A stretch of 64,000 nt of DNA, taken from Whalleya microplaca. Lineage: Eukaryota > Ascomycota > Sordariomycetes > Xylariales > Xylariaceae. Location: the NCBI GenBank assembly GCA_022497155.1, contig MU385711.1, positions 558,001-622,000 on the forward strand, written 5' to 3'. Each line of letters starts with the position of its first letter. Position 1 is the first letter of the stretch. The position numbers and the translations under genes are program-made. Positions 38,201 through 49,618 of the stretch are shown here, piece after piece. Below the pieces are notes generated by a model that was not told the DNA's origin, did no database searches, and saw only the letters and a program-made list of their open reading frames with translations.

Positions 38201-39986
38201 GCTAGGACGACACAATAGAATGATAGACTCTAGCAACCAGGCCATGAAAGTAGACGAACATAGATCCTTTAGACGAGGATAAAACGACCCCCTTATGACG
38301 TCTGATACATTTCCACCATTGCCTGGACAAACCCCAAAGATGACATATTCACTTTCAGGTTACCTGGGCGTGGATACTAATCGATACCATTGACTTTCCA
38401 CCTCTCTGCATGTGTCTATATCTTTTGCTTCTTTGTCTGAGCCTCTTGCGTAAGTAATAGGACCGAATATCTTTCATATAGAGCTCCGTAGCCAATGACA
38501 ACTAACTCATCACCGGCGGATCCAGGCGAGATACGTTACTAGTTGCTATGTACTACGATGGTACAATTTGGCCTTTATGAATTTATCTGACTTGCTGACC
38601 ATGACACCAGGACGAAAAAGATAGAACATATCCCCATGCAATCTCTACTCAAGTGAATAGCATTTATAATGGATTATATTATCTTTATTTTACTTAGAAT
38701 AATAATTTGGAAGTCTTTAATTAGGCAATTCTGTATGATAGGCTTCATTCATACGATCTAGTGTCATTGCTTAATTCATCAAATACTTATAGTCATAAAC
38801 TACTATCAAAATACATCCTCTATAAAACGTTATCTACTGAGTTTGACTAGTTTTGCCTGCTTTTTCTATTTTTATGTATGTCAAAGAAGCATTCGGTTGA
38901 TCATAGGCGATCTATGCGTATTGGAACCTTCTAGAGTGCACGACAAGGACAATAGGGGCTGCTGAACTGACAAGACTAAGATGATAAGCAGTGCAATATT
39001 GAATTGGCATGTAACATAAGGCATCATCGTTAGCCAATGGTTGGCATACAACTTCAAGGAGCTGATGTTCTTCCTTTCCGACGATTCTCGGTCACTATTA
39101 AAAGAAGGACCGTGTGGATATTTCATCTCTCCCCTGCGTATACCCTGGCACTCGCATTAATTCGCTACAAATCCTTGACTAGCTGCCTGTCATTGGAGCA
39201 TATTCGACTATATTCGGAACCTGAGGCTCCGTGTTTCCCAGATTATCGGGTCTTCGATCACTTCATGATTTCCTAGATTTTAGCCTAATATCCGGAATCG
39301 CAAAACATCTAAGAAATCAATCGCGAATCTTGTACGATTAAAACTGGTATTTTGATCGAAAAACATATTGATAACCCCTGGTTTTTGAATTCTACTGTGT
39401 TTTTACGTAGTCAGCACCGAGAAAGCTTAGCTATACTCATTCTGAGAGCTAGTGACCAGACTTATCGCCATGTTTAGCAAGATGGAGGCTACGGAATGTA
39501 TTAAAAACGAGCAAAGAATCCATACCCATTAAGATGTATCGGAGCTTCTCCGGTAGTGATAGCTCCCTCACTTGCCCCTTCAAGACGAAATATCACCCTG
39601 GGCCGCCATCCCGGATCGAAGCTTAGCATCGTCAACCCAATTTTCGATCTGAGACAGGGCATACATATCATGACCCATGGCGAAGGGCCCGTTCTTTTGG
39701 TCATTCATTGACTCGTTGCTCGCATTTCATTGGTAAATCAAAGGCTCTCCATAACCTGCGCCAGCGCGTCGCTTTCAAGCCCGCTCTAGCATCAACATAA
39801 CCACCTTGTAATCGGCGATGGAAAGGATCGTCGGGCCGCCACAGACGGACGGATGGGTAGAGCCACCAGGCTTGGGTATATATAAGATGGACTGAATCAG
39901 CTCACTGGCCTGGATACTAAGGCCCTAGAAATCTTGAGTTCAAACCATTGATCATCTACGACAGCACAGCAACTCATCAGTTCACG
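38201..39986. other. AT-rich gene-free region upstream of the LPMO
   Basis: Strongly AT-rich, especially 38640-38880, with dense stops in all frames. No gene recognised. The right end is the LPMO promoter. Confidence 0.55.
39877..39885 (+). promoter_or_regulatory. TATA box of the LPMO gene
   Basis: TATATATAA, 102 bp upstream of the start codon. Confidence 0.6.
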
Positions 39987-40887
39987 ATGAAGTCAGTCGC
40001 GGCCCTCGCACTTTTTGGTGCTGCCCAGGCACACTGTAGGCGCATAACTTTATATTTGCCTATAATAGCATTTCGCTAACTTTGTGAAAAGACACCTACC
40101 CGGATATCACCGCCGCTGACGTAACAGCGACTGATTACACGTAAGGGATTATTTAGAATCATCGATGTATGACTGCTGATCACATAAATCAGTGGTGTTC
40201 GCATGACTACCAACCACTTCAGCCACGGTCCAGTCCAAGATGTCACAGACGAACAAATCCGATGCTACGAGGAGGCCGGCTACACAGTCCCCGAGACCCT
40301 GAACGTCACGGCCGGCGACAGCGTGACCTTCCGCGTCGACCCTTCGATCCAGCACCCGGGACCTCTGCAATTTTACTTGGCTAAGGCTCCGGAGGGAACG
40401 TCAGCCGCTGATTTCGATGGATCCGGTGATGTTTGGTTTAAGATTTTCGGGGATGCTCCTGAGGTCACGGATGAGGGTTTGGTGTGGCCCACGGACAAGC
40501 TCACGGAAGTGTCCGTCACGCTCCCCGAGTGCATTGCCGCGGGCGAGTACCTGCTTCGTGTCGAGCACATCGCTCTGCACTCCGCTGCTACCACGGGTGG
40601 TGCACAGGTATATTGCAAACTTCACCCCATACGAAGTGATGTCTGAACTCAATCCGAATTAGTTCTACCAAGCTTGCTCTCAGCTCAACATCGCCTCGAG
40701 CGGAACGAAGACCTTCGACGGTGTTGCCATTCCTGGTGTTTACAAGGTACGAAAACTGACTGGGTTGAGGAACGATATATGTACTAATATGGTTCCGTAG
40801 GCTGATGACCCCGGCATTTTGATCAACCTCTACAACCCATTCCCGACCTCCTACACCAACCCAGGCCCTGAGCCTATCACTTGCTAG
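39987..40887 (+). CDS. AA9 lytic polysaccharide monooxygenase (former GH61), secreted
   Basis: Copper enzyme that oxidatively cleaves cellulose outside the cell. Exons 39987-40035, 40092-40140, 40193-40607, 40663-40746 and 40801-40887 give 227 residues. Signal peptide MKSVAALALFGAAQA is followed by His16, the N-terminal residue of the mature protein and first copper ligand. His87 in QHPGP is the second ligand. His162, Gln171 and axial Tyr173 (EHIALHSA ... AQFYQAC) keep the family spacing, and Cys57/Cys176 fit the conserved disulfide. The protein ends shortly after the catalytic domain, so there is no CBM1 module. Four introns of 52-56 nt; the first splits the codon just after His16. Flanked on both sides by AT-rich gene-free DNA. 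Cellulose is the likely substrate; the C1/C4 preference is not readable. Confidence 0.95.
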
Positions 40888-42615
40888 ACGAAGCTGGTCT
40901 ATCAATCGAGAATGCGAAAGACTGCTGAGCTCCTTACTTCGCAATATTTGTAGCTATGGGGATACATTAGGAGACATAGATCAATTAGAAAGATTTTGCC
41001 TATCAAACCCCATTCTTGAAGTACAATGTCCGCTCTCACATTCCTAATATAGGGGCGAGTGCAGTTGAAGCATGAGCAAGACTGATTAGCACTCTCTCTT
41101 AGATTATCTTGATAAGGGTTCTCTACTGATTATAGTAGAACCTATGATTTTGAGCGCTATTTATTTACCACATTCTTTCAAAAATGGTCCATTATCATTG
41201 AAGTGCAATGATAAGTTTGATAAAGTACGGAAGGTAGTGGTACTATATAGAAGCAGCTTAGCTTTCTTACTCGTGAAGACGTCTATCATATAACATAGCG
41301 TGCTTTGATAGGTAAGTGGCCCGTCTAACTGAAAAACTTTAGAAAGATTTGCACTCTATAACGTCAAGTTATGAATATACTTAAGATCTCTGAATGTTAA
41401 TGCATAAGGGTTAGTGACTGGCTAATTGTAATCTTTAGGTATAGGGTGTTTTGACATTAACAGGATATATTGTAGATTGAGCCGGATTAGTCCTAGACAA
41501 GGTGTAAGTTGAATGATGTCTTCTGTTAAATTAATAGCTTTATAGGTGTAAGTATCATGTTAGAGCGGTATATTTGTAAAAATAAATGTGTAAGCATGCT
41601 GGTAATAGGCCAATACGAAAAAAAAAGGCAAGCATATCAAACGGTTGTAGTTCACTCCAACTATCCTGAGAAATGCGAATTATACCGCCAGAGCTATCCT
41701 AGGAATAATAGCCTATGTTTAGATTCCACTAGGCTTTGAAAATATCCGCCGCCACAGATTCTGCTCTGGAGAAAGAATAAGAGAATTCCTAGTAAAACTT
41801 ACCTGTTCATACTCTATGCTAAGAGCGATGCTGTATTATTACTGATATTAATAAAATTCTAATTTAAACAATCCATATGACTAGTATGGGCCATAACTTC
41901 ACCTCTTTTATTTCCACATTGAACACTACCTTGCACTCGGGATATTGCCCCAGATATATGTGAATAATAATGAAGCTATGCACGATTGGGTAAGTGATTT
42001 ATGAGTTACTCTTGTCTCTACAAACCATGGGGTGATTATTTGCTGACTGAGGTGGGGAACACTGAGTGTTACAACTAAATCCTAGCTAGGTATGTAGATG
42101 TTGAACAGAAACAGAGATCAGGGCTTGAAATATTGACTGGAACACACGTCTATTGATAAATGTCGAGACTCACTACATAGACCGGGACAGCCTAATAAAT
42201 GAGAATGAAGCTGGTTCTTCCGAGACTAGAGTAAAACGTAAAGCTACGAAGGTAGTGGATTATGAAGTGATCAGAACTAAATTTCATTGTTCGTTTTCGT
42301 TCTGTGTACAATATTATTTATACTTGCTTGTACTTAGGACTTTCCATGCACTGACCTTTTAGATCATTGTTCTCAAGTCTCGTAACCATGAGATCCAGCA
42401 GATTATGCAGTGACAATAATAGATGTTAGTTTCTATTCATAGCCTAGATCAAACTTGCCTAGTCTCGTGATGCGCATGTACCCCTATTTCCTTCTCTATG
42501 AAAAACGTGTGCGTAAAAACGGCTCAACCGTAAGTGGATCTGTGCCAACAGGCCGAGTGATCTTATATAGACCTTTCCGTTACGGCGACCTAACGTATGG
42601 GGTTACCTAGAAATT
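40888..42615. other. AT-rich gene-free region
   Basis: 3' flanks of the LPMO and omega-amidase genes (convergent). AT-rich with many stops. Two frames of 60-69 codons have no recognisable content. May be degraded repeat sequence. Confidence 0.55.
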
Positions 42616-43674
42616 TTATTTCGGTAGGTTGGGCTCTTCAAAGCTAATCTTTCCTTCGTTTATGTCCGGGTAGACGTCGAACCGCCTCTGGCCGACGAGC
42701 GGGATATTCTTCCGCGTCTCCTCGATCTTGGCGCCGTCCAGCTCCCAGCTGACAATGGCCTCCTTCTCCTCCGCCTCGACGACGACCTGCGCCATCGGGT
42801 CGACGATCAGGCTGTGGCCCCACGCGTGGTACGAGGCGCTCGTGTCGCGCGCCGGGCTGCACAGCGCCACGTACACCTGGTTGTCCATGGCGCGGGCCTG
42901 GCCCTGCAGTCGCCAGTGCAGGGGGCCGGTAGTCAGGTTGAAAGCACCCGGGTAGACAAGGGCGAAGGCGCCGCGCCGCACCGCGATAGTCGCCAGCTCC
43001 GTGAACCGGATGTCGTAGCAGATGGCGACGGCGAGGCGGCCGTAGCCCGGCAGGTCGACCAGCGTGATCTTGTTTCCCGGGTGCAGCACCTCGCTCTCGC
43101 GGAACGTGATCTTGCCCGGGATGTCGATGTCGAACAGGTGCACCTTGCGGTGTGTCGCCAGCAGCTGCCCCTCCGGCCCAAACACCAGAGACGTGTTATA
43201 GAACTTCTTGCTCGCCGGGTCCGGGTCCGCTTCCGGGATGGAGCCTCCTACTAGGAACACCTGCGCCTCGGCTGCCATGGCGGACAGTGCATGGTACGAA
43301 GGTGACTGCGATGCGGATGGCGGACTCGGGAGGAGTGTCTCCGCGTACGACGGGAAGTAGTCACATCCATAGGGTGAGTTAAAACACTCGGGCAGCACGA
43401 TCAGCTTGGCACCATCGCGGGCAGCCTCTAGCACCTTCTCATGTGCGTGAGATAGGTTCGCCGTCTTATCAGCCCCGCTAGCCAGCTGGATGCAGGCTAA
43501 TTTGATGGGCTTCTGGAGGACGGGTGAGCTTGAGGTTGCCATGGTTCGTGCGAGGAGGGGCCGGATGAAAGGTCTGAGACTACTGCTGGTTATGGTTGAC
43601 GTGTGGCCTGGGGCGCGGCATGCAAGGGCGGCGGACTTAGTGAATAGACTCAGGGTCCTGGTGAGGGTTTTCAT
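42616..43674 (-). CDS. NIT3: omega-amidase (Nit2/yeast Nit3-like), nitrilase superfamily
   Basis: Hydrolyses 2-oxoglutaramate and 2-oxosuccinamate to the 2-oxoacid and ammonia, salvaging products of glutamine/asparagine transamination. One uninterrupted exon; 352 residues from the ATG at 43674. Nitrilase catalytic residues in this numbering: Glu96 (LPECF), Lys177 (HRKVHLFD) and Cys219 (AICYDIRF). The segment GAFNLTTGPLHWRL with RAMDNQVYVA and SPARD is typical of omega-amidases rather than deaminated-glutathione amidase. Three in-frame starts exist: 43740 (22 residues longer), 43674, and 43542 (308 residues, near the usual cytosolic length). The first 44 residues from 43674 are rich in Arg/Ser/Leu and lack acidic residues, like a mitochondrial presequence, so dual targeting by start choice is plausible. 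No introns, GC-rich codons. Confidence 0.93.
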   Translation of the reverse strand: MKTLTRTLSLFTKSAALACRAPGHTSTITSSSLRPFIRPLLARTMATSSSPVLQKPIKLACIQLASGADKTANLSHAHEKVLEAARDGAKLIVLPECFNSPYGCDYFPSYAETLLPSPPSASQSPSYHALSAMAAEAQVFLVGGSIPEADPDPASKKFYNTSLVFGPEGQLLATHRKVHLFDIDIPGKITFRESEVLHPGNKITLVDLPGYGRLAVAICYDIRFTELATIAVRRGAFALVYPGAFNLTTGPLHWRLQGQARAMDNQVYVALCSPARDTSASYHAWGHSLIVDPMAQVVVEAEEKEAIVSWELDGAKIEETRKNIPLVGQRRFDVYPDINEGKISFEEPNLPK

Positions 43675-44380
43675 GGTGGTCGCATTGCGTTCAATCGGAC
43701 TGCGAGATCGGGGTTTGGAGGTTTGATCGGATACACACATATAGGGTGGTAGGGCCGATAGATAGGATAGCGTTCCCGGAGGTTTGGCTCGGCTGTTACG
43801 TCAGTGACCCCCCACTAACCCTTTAACTGCATGTGGGGTCCGGGTTTGGCGACATCACATACCGTTTTTATGCATAGGAGTTGCTGCATACATACGCACC
43901 AAGCGGCTGGTTTACCGGGTGGTTTACATTTTACGCAACACTTCAGCTGCAGTGAGTTGATAGGTAGAGTTGGGTTCGACTCCTGACAGCGCTATATGGT
44001 TATTCACTTGTTAGCTCATCTACTTCCGCAATGAACTGTGACTTGGCAAAATACTATGTCTGTCTTGCGCACCACATACAAAATCCGCCTGTGTGAAATG
44101 GCCTGAGAAGTTTTAGTCCCAGGGAGGGTAAAAGTGGAGTACCATCGTAACAAATGCCACTTATATGTAAGTTGGTGAGGTCCCCGAACCTGGGGCGTGG
44201 CACGGCTCGTTGTCCAAGCAGACCTTACATGGAAGATGTCTACTTATTTGGCTTGTTACGAATGTATCCACCACCCTTCCAACCCCAACCAGAAGACTCC
44301 TCAGAGATCTTTGTGGTCAATTGGCAAGCTAAAGGATATTATTCTCCCCCTTCCCCCTAATACAAAATCCTGAGCATAGG
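43675..44380. other. divergent promoter region
   Basis: Upstream space shared by the omega-amidase (minus) and DUF924 (plus) genes. The 5' frame extension of the amidase reaches 43740. No other gene is seen. Confidence 0.6.
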
Positions 44381-45046
44381 ATGACGAGTTGGTCCAACCA
44401 GCCGCTATCAGCCACTGCGGCAGACACGCCAGTCAAGGGCGGCCCTGGAACCCCAGCAGACAATTCGTCCAACATCACTCGCCTGTTGTCGTTCTGGTTT
44501 GACCACCCAGACGGACTTGTCAAGTGGTTTAAGCCGTGGCCCGCCGTGGACGCCGAGTGCCAGGTGTGGACAACACTCGTAGGGGCGGCTCGGGCGGGAG
44601 TGCTCGACGGGTGGGCGCAGATGCCAGACGGGACGCTAGCTCTATTACTACTACTAGATCAGATGCCACGGAATGTATACCGAGGGACGGCAGCGGCATT
44701 CGCATCGGACGGCGCGGCGGTGGACGTGGCGGTGGACGCTATAGCGCGCGGCGACGACCGCCGCGTCGCACTCGACCGCCAGATGTTCTTCTACCTGCCG
44801 CTAATGCACACCGAGTCCATGCTGGCGCGGGTCGGCTGCCTTGGGCTGTACCAGGGTATGGCGGCGCGCGCCGAGCCCGGCTCCGCCATGCGCGAGCTGC
44901 TGGACGGCGCCCTCGGGATGGCCCAGGTCCACGTCAACATCATTCGCCGCTTCGGCCGCTTTCCGGGTCGTAATGCCGCCCTGGGCCGCGAGAGCACCGA
45001 TGAGGAGCTGGCGTTCTTGCGGGAAAAGGGACCAAGGGGTTTTTAG
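44381..45046 (+). CDS. DUF924 family protein
   Basis: Single exon, 221 residues, matching the DUF924 family (all-alpha, about 180-220 residues, biochemical function unknown). Diagnostic blocks: LLSFWFDHPDGLVKWFK at the start of the domain, LALLLLLDQMPRNVYRGTAAAF with the following FASDGAA, MFFYLPLMHTES, and a C-terminal RRFGRFPGRNAALGRES with STDEELAFL. The ATG at 44381 is the first in frame and leaves a roughly 30-residue Ser/Thr/Pro-rich tail before the domain. No signal peptide or membrane segment. Codon use is GC-rich, like the neighbouring amidase. The family is often called tetratricopeptide-like; no reaction should be assumed. Confidence 0.92.
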   Translation: MTSWSNQPLSATAADTPVKGGPGTPADNSSNITRLLSFWFDHPDGLVKWFKPWPAVDAECQVWTTLVGAARAGVLDGWAQMPDGTLALLLLLDQMPRNVYRGTAAAFASDGAAVDVAVDAIARGDDRRVALDRQMFFYLPLMHTESMLARVGCLGLYQGMAARAEPGSAMRELLDGALGMAQVHVNIIRRFGRFPGRNAALGRESTDEELAFLREKGPRGF

Positions 45047-46105
45047 CAAGCTGCTTGGCTTTCCTGTCCTGGGAGTTTGTACAGAGATGTCCAATCCTGT
45101 TCCCGTGTTAGGAACAGAGCCACGTGCTGCGGTATTACCGTGACAACGTGCCACGGGACTAGTTCTAGCTGTTACGACATGAACTTTACATGTTACTGTA
45201 GAATTTGTTGATACAGCATCAATGGAATAGGAGAAGTCATGACTTCCACGATAATACAGGGCGCCCCTTTAAGCTATTTGGGACTTTCAGGTACTATATT
45301 ACAGTCGCTATGAAACCTCCCGTGTTAGAATTGAAAAATTGTCATACAATGACGGTATTGGGACCCTTATAGTACGTGGTGCGTAGTACGATTTCTACCC
45401 TCTCTTCCTTCCGGTGAGCTGCTTCTACGAAAATCCTGTATGCCGCTGACATGATTACTGGAATTTTTCAAAAGCGAAAGGTAAGACGAGAATATCACTC
45501 GGTGAGATGCTCTATTACAGGAATGGGTGACAGAGAACATACTTTAGCAGAGAATAACATCCCATAATGCACCACAGTTACAGTCAAGACTGAGACTTTC
45601 CAAGCATGCTTTTGGGGGGATTAAAGAGCATTTGTTGAGAGGGTCAATGGGCGCAAAGGGCTATACCTCTAGGCAGTTGTTGGAAGCAGAGCGGCAGGCA
45701 GCCAAGAGTCAGAATAACGAGATTTTTTCATCAGAAACTTTACGCACGAATGAAACTGCAACCTGCTAATGAGCAGTTGGAAGCAAGCAGCTATGCGGCA
45801 GTCGAAATGTAACCTAAGGCTGCATACTCAACTTCCAACTGCGCATCAACAACTGTGGCCTACATATATTTGCCCCACCAACTGGCGAATCACACCGCAG
45901 CTGTTATAGCTTATGGTTATAGTACCAAGTGGCCGGGTCTGTTGGAGTTTGGCAGCGATGCCAGCCTCCCTTAAGGGGCCCGGGGCTTCCCCCCTTTAGA
46001 AGCGCTTAATGAGCCAAACTAATAGAGTCATCTAAATCAACGCTGGGCTTAAGCAATACTATTTACTAGACGTCCTTCTCTTTTTCTGCGCACATTGCAT
46101 CCATA
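45047..46105. other. intergenic, no gene recognised
   Basis: Between DUF924 and the hemerythrin-like gene. Short CAGTTGGAAGC-type words recur near 45675, 45775 and 45830 in both orientations. Nothing else supported. Confidence 0.55.
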
Positions 46106-47065
46106 ATGCCAGCCATGACTACAAAGCCGTCGGATGCGCCATGGGCTGATGGACCCTTTCCTCTAATTGCAACTCCATCGAAGCGTCCAGGCCTGAGTGT
46201 GCGTCTCGCCTGCGATTGAAGCCTGACGGTGTCGCCCATGAGTCTACAGGCTGACTGGTACTGTTCAGAATCCCGGCCACTTCTACGTGAGAGCTGCCAC
46301 TGGCATGACGCATGCTCACAACGCCATAATCCGGGGACTGAACGCCATTGTTCTGCAAGCGCCAAACGTGCCCAGCTCTAGTGGCAAGGGCTACAAACCA
46401 AGAGACGTGAAGGACCTCCTCTCATTTGTTCAGTCGTGGATCAAGATGTTGAACCATCACCACTCTGTCGAAGAGACGTACATATTCCCTGAGATGGCCA
46501 AGTTGAGCGGAGACCCCGACTTGCTGGAGGGACCGTGGCACCAGCACCGTCTATTTCAGGGAGGCGTGGATAGACTATTGGCTTATACGACGGCTACGCG
46601 ACCTGATGAGTATCGATGGGCCGGCGGCATGAGAGAGGCCATTGATTCGTTTAGCAAGCATCTCACTGATCATCTCTATGCCGAAATCGGTGTTTTCCTG
46701 GGGTTTAGGCACCTTGACAGTGAGGGGTACAAGAAGGTCTGGATTGGAGCGCACGCTGTGGCCAGTGAATCAGGCAACCTCCGCCAGAAGCTCGACATGC
46801 TAGTATGGAAGCTCGCATCACCACAAACTGCCCAGTGCTGGCTGACAAGTTCTAGTACGACGTCTTCCCATGCGTCTATGGATGCTCGGATAGGACTTAC
46901 GAGGGTGGGCACTCCTTCCCCATGCTGCACTGGACACTACCCTACCTCGTTAACTACTGGTTTGCTGTCGGTAACGGGGCTTGGAGGTTTAACCCGTCTG
47001 ATTTTTGGTGTAAGCCTAGGCCATTGACATTCGGGCCGCCAGCAGCGGGACGGAGCGGGACTTAG
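46106..47065 (+). CDS. hemerythrin-like (HHE cation-binding) domain protein
   Basis: Small predicted di-iron or metal-binding protein of the HHE family; fungal members are of unknown function. Exons 46106-46198, 46269-46802 and 46856-47065 give 278 residues. The four-helix HHE core carries its His/Glu ligands in THAHNAIIRGLNAI, LNHHHSVEETYIFPEM, GPWHQHRLFQGGVDR and FSKHLTDHLYAE. The N-terminal PWADGPFPLI and C-terminal RTYEGGHSFPMLHWTLPY, then RFNPSDFW and CKPRPLTFGPP, are typical of the fungal subgroup. Without intron 2 (46803-46855) the frame would run into unrelated sequence, so the third exon, in a different frame, is supported by these C-terminal motifs. Donor GTGCGT at 46199 is chosen to keep NPGHFYVRAAT in frame. 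Confidence 0.88.
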
Positions 47066-47948
47066 AGAGGTCACCAAAATCCCCGCGTTGGCCCTTGGAA
47101 TGATGTTAGTTTCTGCTGTGGATCGTTAAAATGTCCAGTAGCTTTCGGCACCCTTAGAACTCTCTCCTATTTCCTACAAATGCTACAGTCGACGAAGTCG
47201 ACGTGATCAGTGCAACCCTGTTGCTCATTTTACTGAAGCATGCTTCAACGGGTAGTGCGCCATATAGCGGCGAAGAGCCGTGGGTGAAGGTTGGAGAAAT
47301 AACATGCGAAAGCCTTAAGGAGCTCTAATTCTTCCAAAACTGTAATATAATTCAAGCATGGGCATTTCTTATCTTATATAGTCAAATCCCTTAATAAGGT
47401 TGAGATCCGGAAATTAAGTATTGTCATTGATTGTAACTGCTGGTGGTTTCAACAATAACTTTTGTTATTGCACAAGGAGAGAAAGAAATATTGTACAGGA
47501 GTTTGCTTTGCAACCTCAAATAGTGCATAACGCTATAACCACGCTGCCGGCACTGGCGCCGTAACAGTCATGGTGATAGATCCAAAACAATTGTTGTTGA
47601 TATTGAAGGAGAGAATAACTACTTCTATTCATTAATCAATTGTATTGAGGGGTAGGTATATCTCTAAAGCTTTGGGCGCTGCTAGAATGATAAACTATAC
47701 CGTCAAAATAAGCGTCTCGATGACCATAAGGCCAATACCGGAGGTTGAATGATGTGCTTTTGTCTCAGGCTCTCAAGGTGACCAATAACCTATCTTGTAT
47801 GTTCTTAGCTTGCGGCTCAAGACTGTGAAGATGTAGTTGAAGTCCAGGCGGTTAAAAACTTACTCTTTGTAAGATTGGCAGTAACTCCCCTCGCAACAGT
47901 ATCTCCTGGAATTGCATATGAGGATTGTATCATTACGCACACCGTCTC
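47066..47948. other. intergenic between convergent genes
   Basis: AT-rich, no coding region. A small perfect hairpin (CAATAAC/GTTATTG) lies near 47453-47470. Confidence 0.55.
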
Positions 47949-49153
47949 TCACGACGGAAGAAGTGGGTCATGAACCCAACAACGACAGTTTGATCGATGT
48001 GTGTAGCTCGCCACAGCGATTACAAGGCTCGATATCCCCACCATATAAGAGCCCATCCCGAAACCGCCAGAGACGTCTTCGTGGTCGATTGACCACCAGA
48101 GTGATATCCCAAGACTAGCGAACGACAATATTATTGATGCTGCTAGCAAATAGAAGCACGTGTAGGTCCGCGTTTCGATTGAATATGCATTGACTAGAGG
48201 ATTTATCCCGTTCTGACAGTAATAATCTGTGAGTTCGAAAGACTGTTGGTCTAACTGCTGATTGGAAGGCAACATCGCACCCCCTTGTATATTTGGTGTT
48301 GCTTCTATGGGGGTAAACCGTAGACGCGAATGTTGGTTTGAAGTGAGAATTTTGTAAAGTGAGGATAAGAAATCCGGAGACAGCTCCTGATCTTGTTCAT
48401 CTCCGTCGGCACTTGTAGACTCTATAGTTGACTCTTCGATGGTAGCGGTCCAATCTGTTGTTTGATAGAGACATGAGCACAGAGGCACGTCTGATGTGTT
48501 AGATAATGTAATTGGACGTTTAATCCGAGGACACAATGGACGATGCCACGTGCGACAAGAAATAATTAAGCGAGCAAGCGTTGAAGTAAAGTCGTTGGTA
48601 TCATGATCTTGAGCCGCTGTAAGATTGGGAATATTCGTAGAAACTTGGGAGAACAGCGAGAAAATAGTTGTCGCACTTGCTGTTCTCCTATCTCGAACGT
48701 AACGACAGATGCCATCAAAGTCGTGCCAATATATACGCCATCGAGACACAGACCAATTACGTCCATGGGCATTGATTGTTGCGGTGATTTTGTCCAGTCG
48801 CTTGACGGTGTTTTCAATTACCTGAGTGTTTAGGCGTACGTCTTTGTTAATCGCTCCTAGGTGCGTCGATTCTCTTGGGATTACTTGCGATAACAATGCT
48901 TCGAATGTGAGATATTGCCGGAGGAGATCGAGCTAACCTGGCCTTAGAATCATCTATCTTAAATTGAGCAGACACAGCGACCAGATGTCTATGACGACCA
49001 TCCAATTACGTTTAGTCAGCTTACCTCGGTGATTAAACTTTGATAATCAGCAATGGCATTACGGTGCTCAATAGCTGTGCGTAGTCCTCTTGAGAATTCA
49101 ATTGAGACCTGTATCAAGCCAGCGGCAGTTGCAACGAATACGAAAGGATCCAT
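47949..49153 (-). CDS. Fungal_N-like protein with two C-terminal transmembrane segments
   Basis: Exons 49153-49025 and 48932-47949, separated by a 92-nt intron, give 370 residues. The first exon (MDPFVFVATAAGLIQVSIEF, then SRGLRTAIEHRNAIADYQSLITE) is typical of the fungal N-terminal helical domain (Fungal_N / HeLo-like) that heads many NLR-like and heterokaryon-incompatibility-related proteins. The middle has no recognised domain; there is no NACHT, kinase or ankyrin part. Two hydrophobic segments lie near 302-324 and 333-352, followed by a short Cys/Trp-containing tail. The function is unknown; a membrane-associated signalling or cell-death-related role is speculative. The acceptor before LDLLRQYLTFEALL avoids an in-frame TAG. 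Lower GC than the neighbouring conserved genes. Confidence 0.75.
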
Positions 49154-49618
49154 AGTGGACAGTAAATTGGAAATAAGTCTGGCAAGCGTCTAGAAGGCAA
49201 ATATCTGTTTAGCCACACTCAATCACTAGAACCTAGGTTCGACGATGAATTTGGCCAAGCCAGATATGGGTTGGAACTTGGGTAATTTGTTTAAATGCTT
49301 CAGGCTGCGATAGAACTACACTAATCACGATGACCCGACGTGAGGCCTCCATGCGCTATGCAGTATGACATGCAAAAGGGCCTGCCTTGCCCTGATATGC
49401 CTACACCTTCCAGTGAGTTGCAGTGCGTCTCGAAGTATGCCTATTTGTGGAACATTTGAGAGTTCTCCAACCTATCACACGTCCACTTCTAAATTGCTTG
49501 GCAATCTGGCGGTTATGATTTGATGAGGTTAAATCTGGATAAACCGAAAACTTGGAAGACTGTAGGAATCCTTGATAGAAGTTTATGGGAACACTCGCAG
49601 CCTTTCTGTTCAATTGAC
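49154..49618. other. intergenic, no gene recognised
   Basis: Between two minus-strand genes; promoter of the Fungal_N-like gene and 3' flank of fRMsr. Confidence 0.6.

Noticed and set aside
43965..43995. tRNA-like B-box (GGTTCGACTCC) between the omega-amidase and DUF924 genes
   Set aside because: No matching A-box and no upstream sequence pairing with the would-be acceptor strand; the T-stem needs two wobble pairs.
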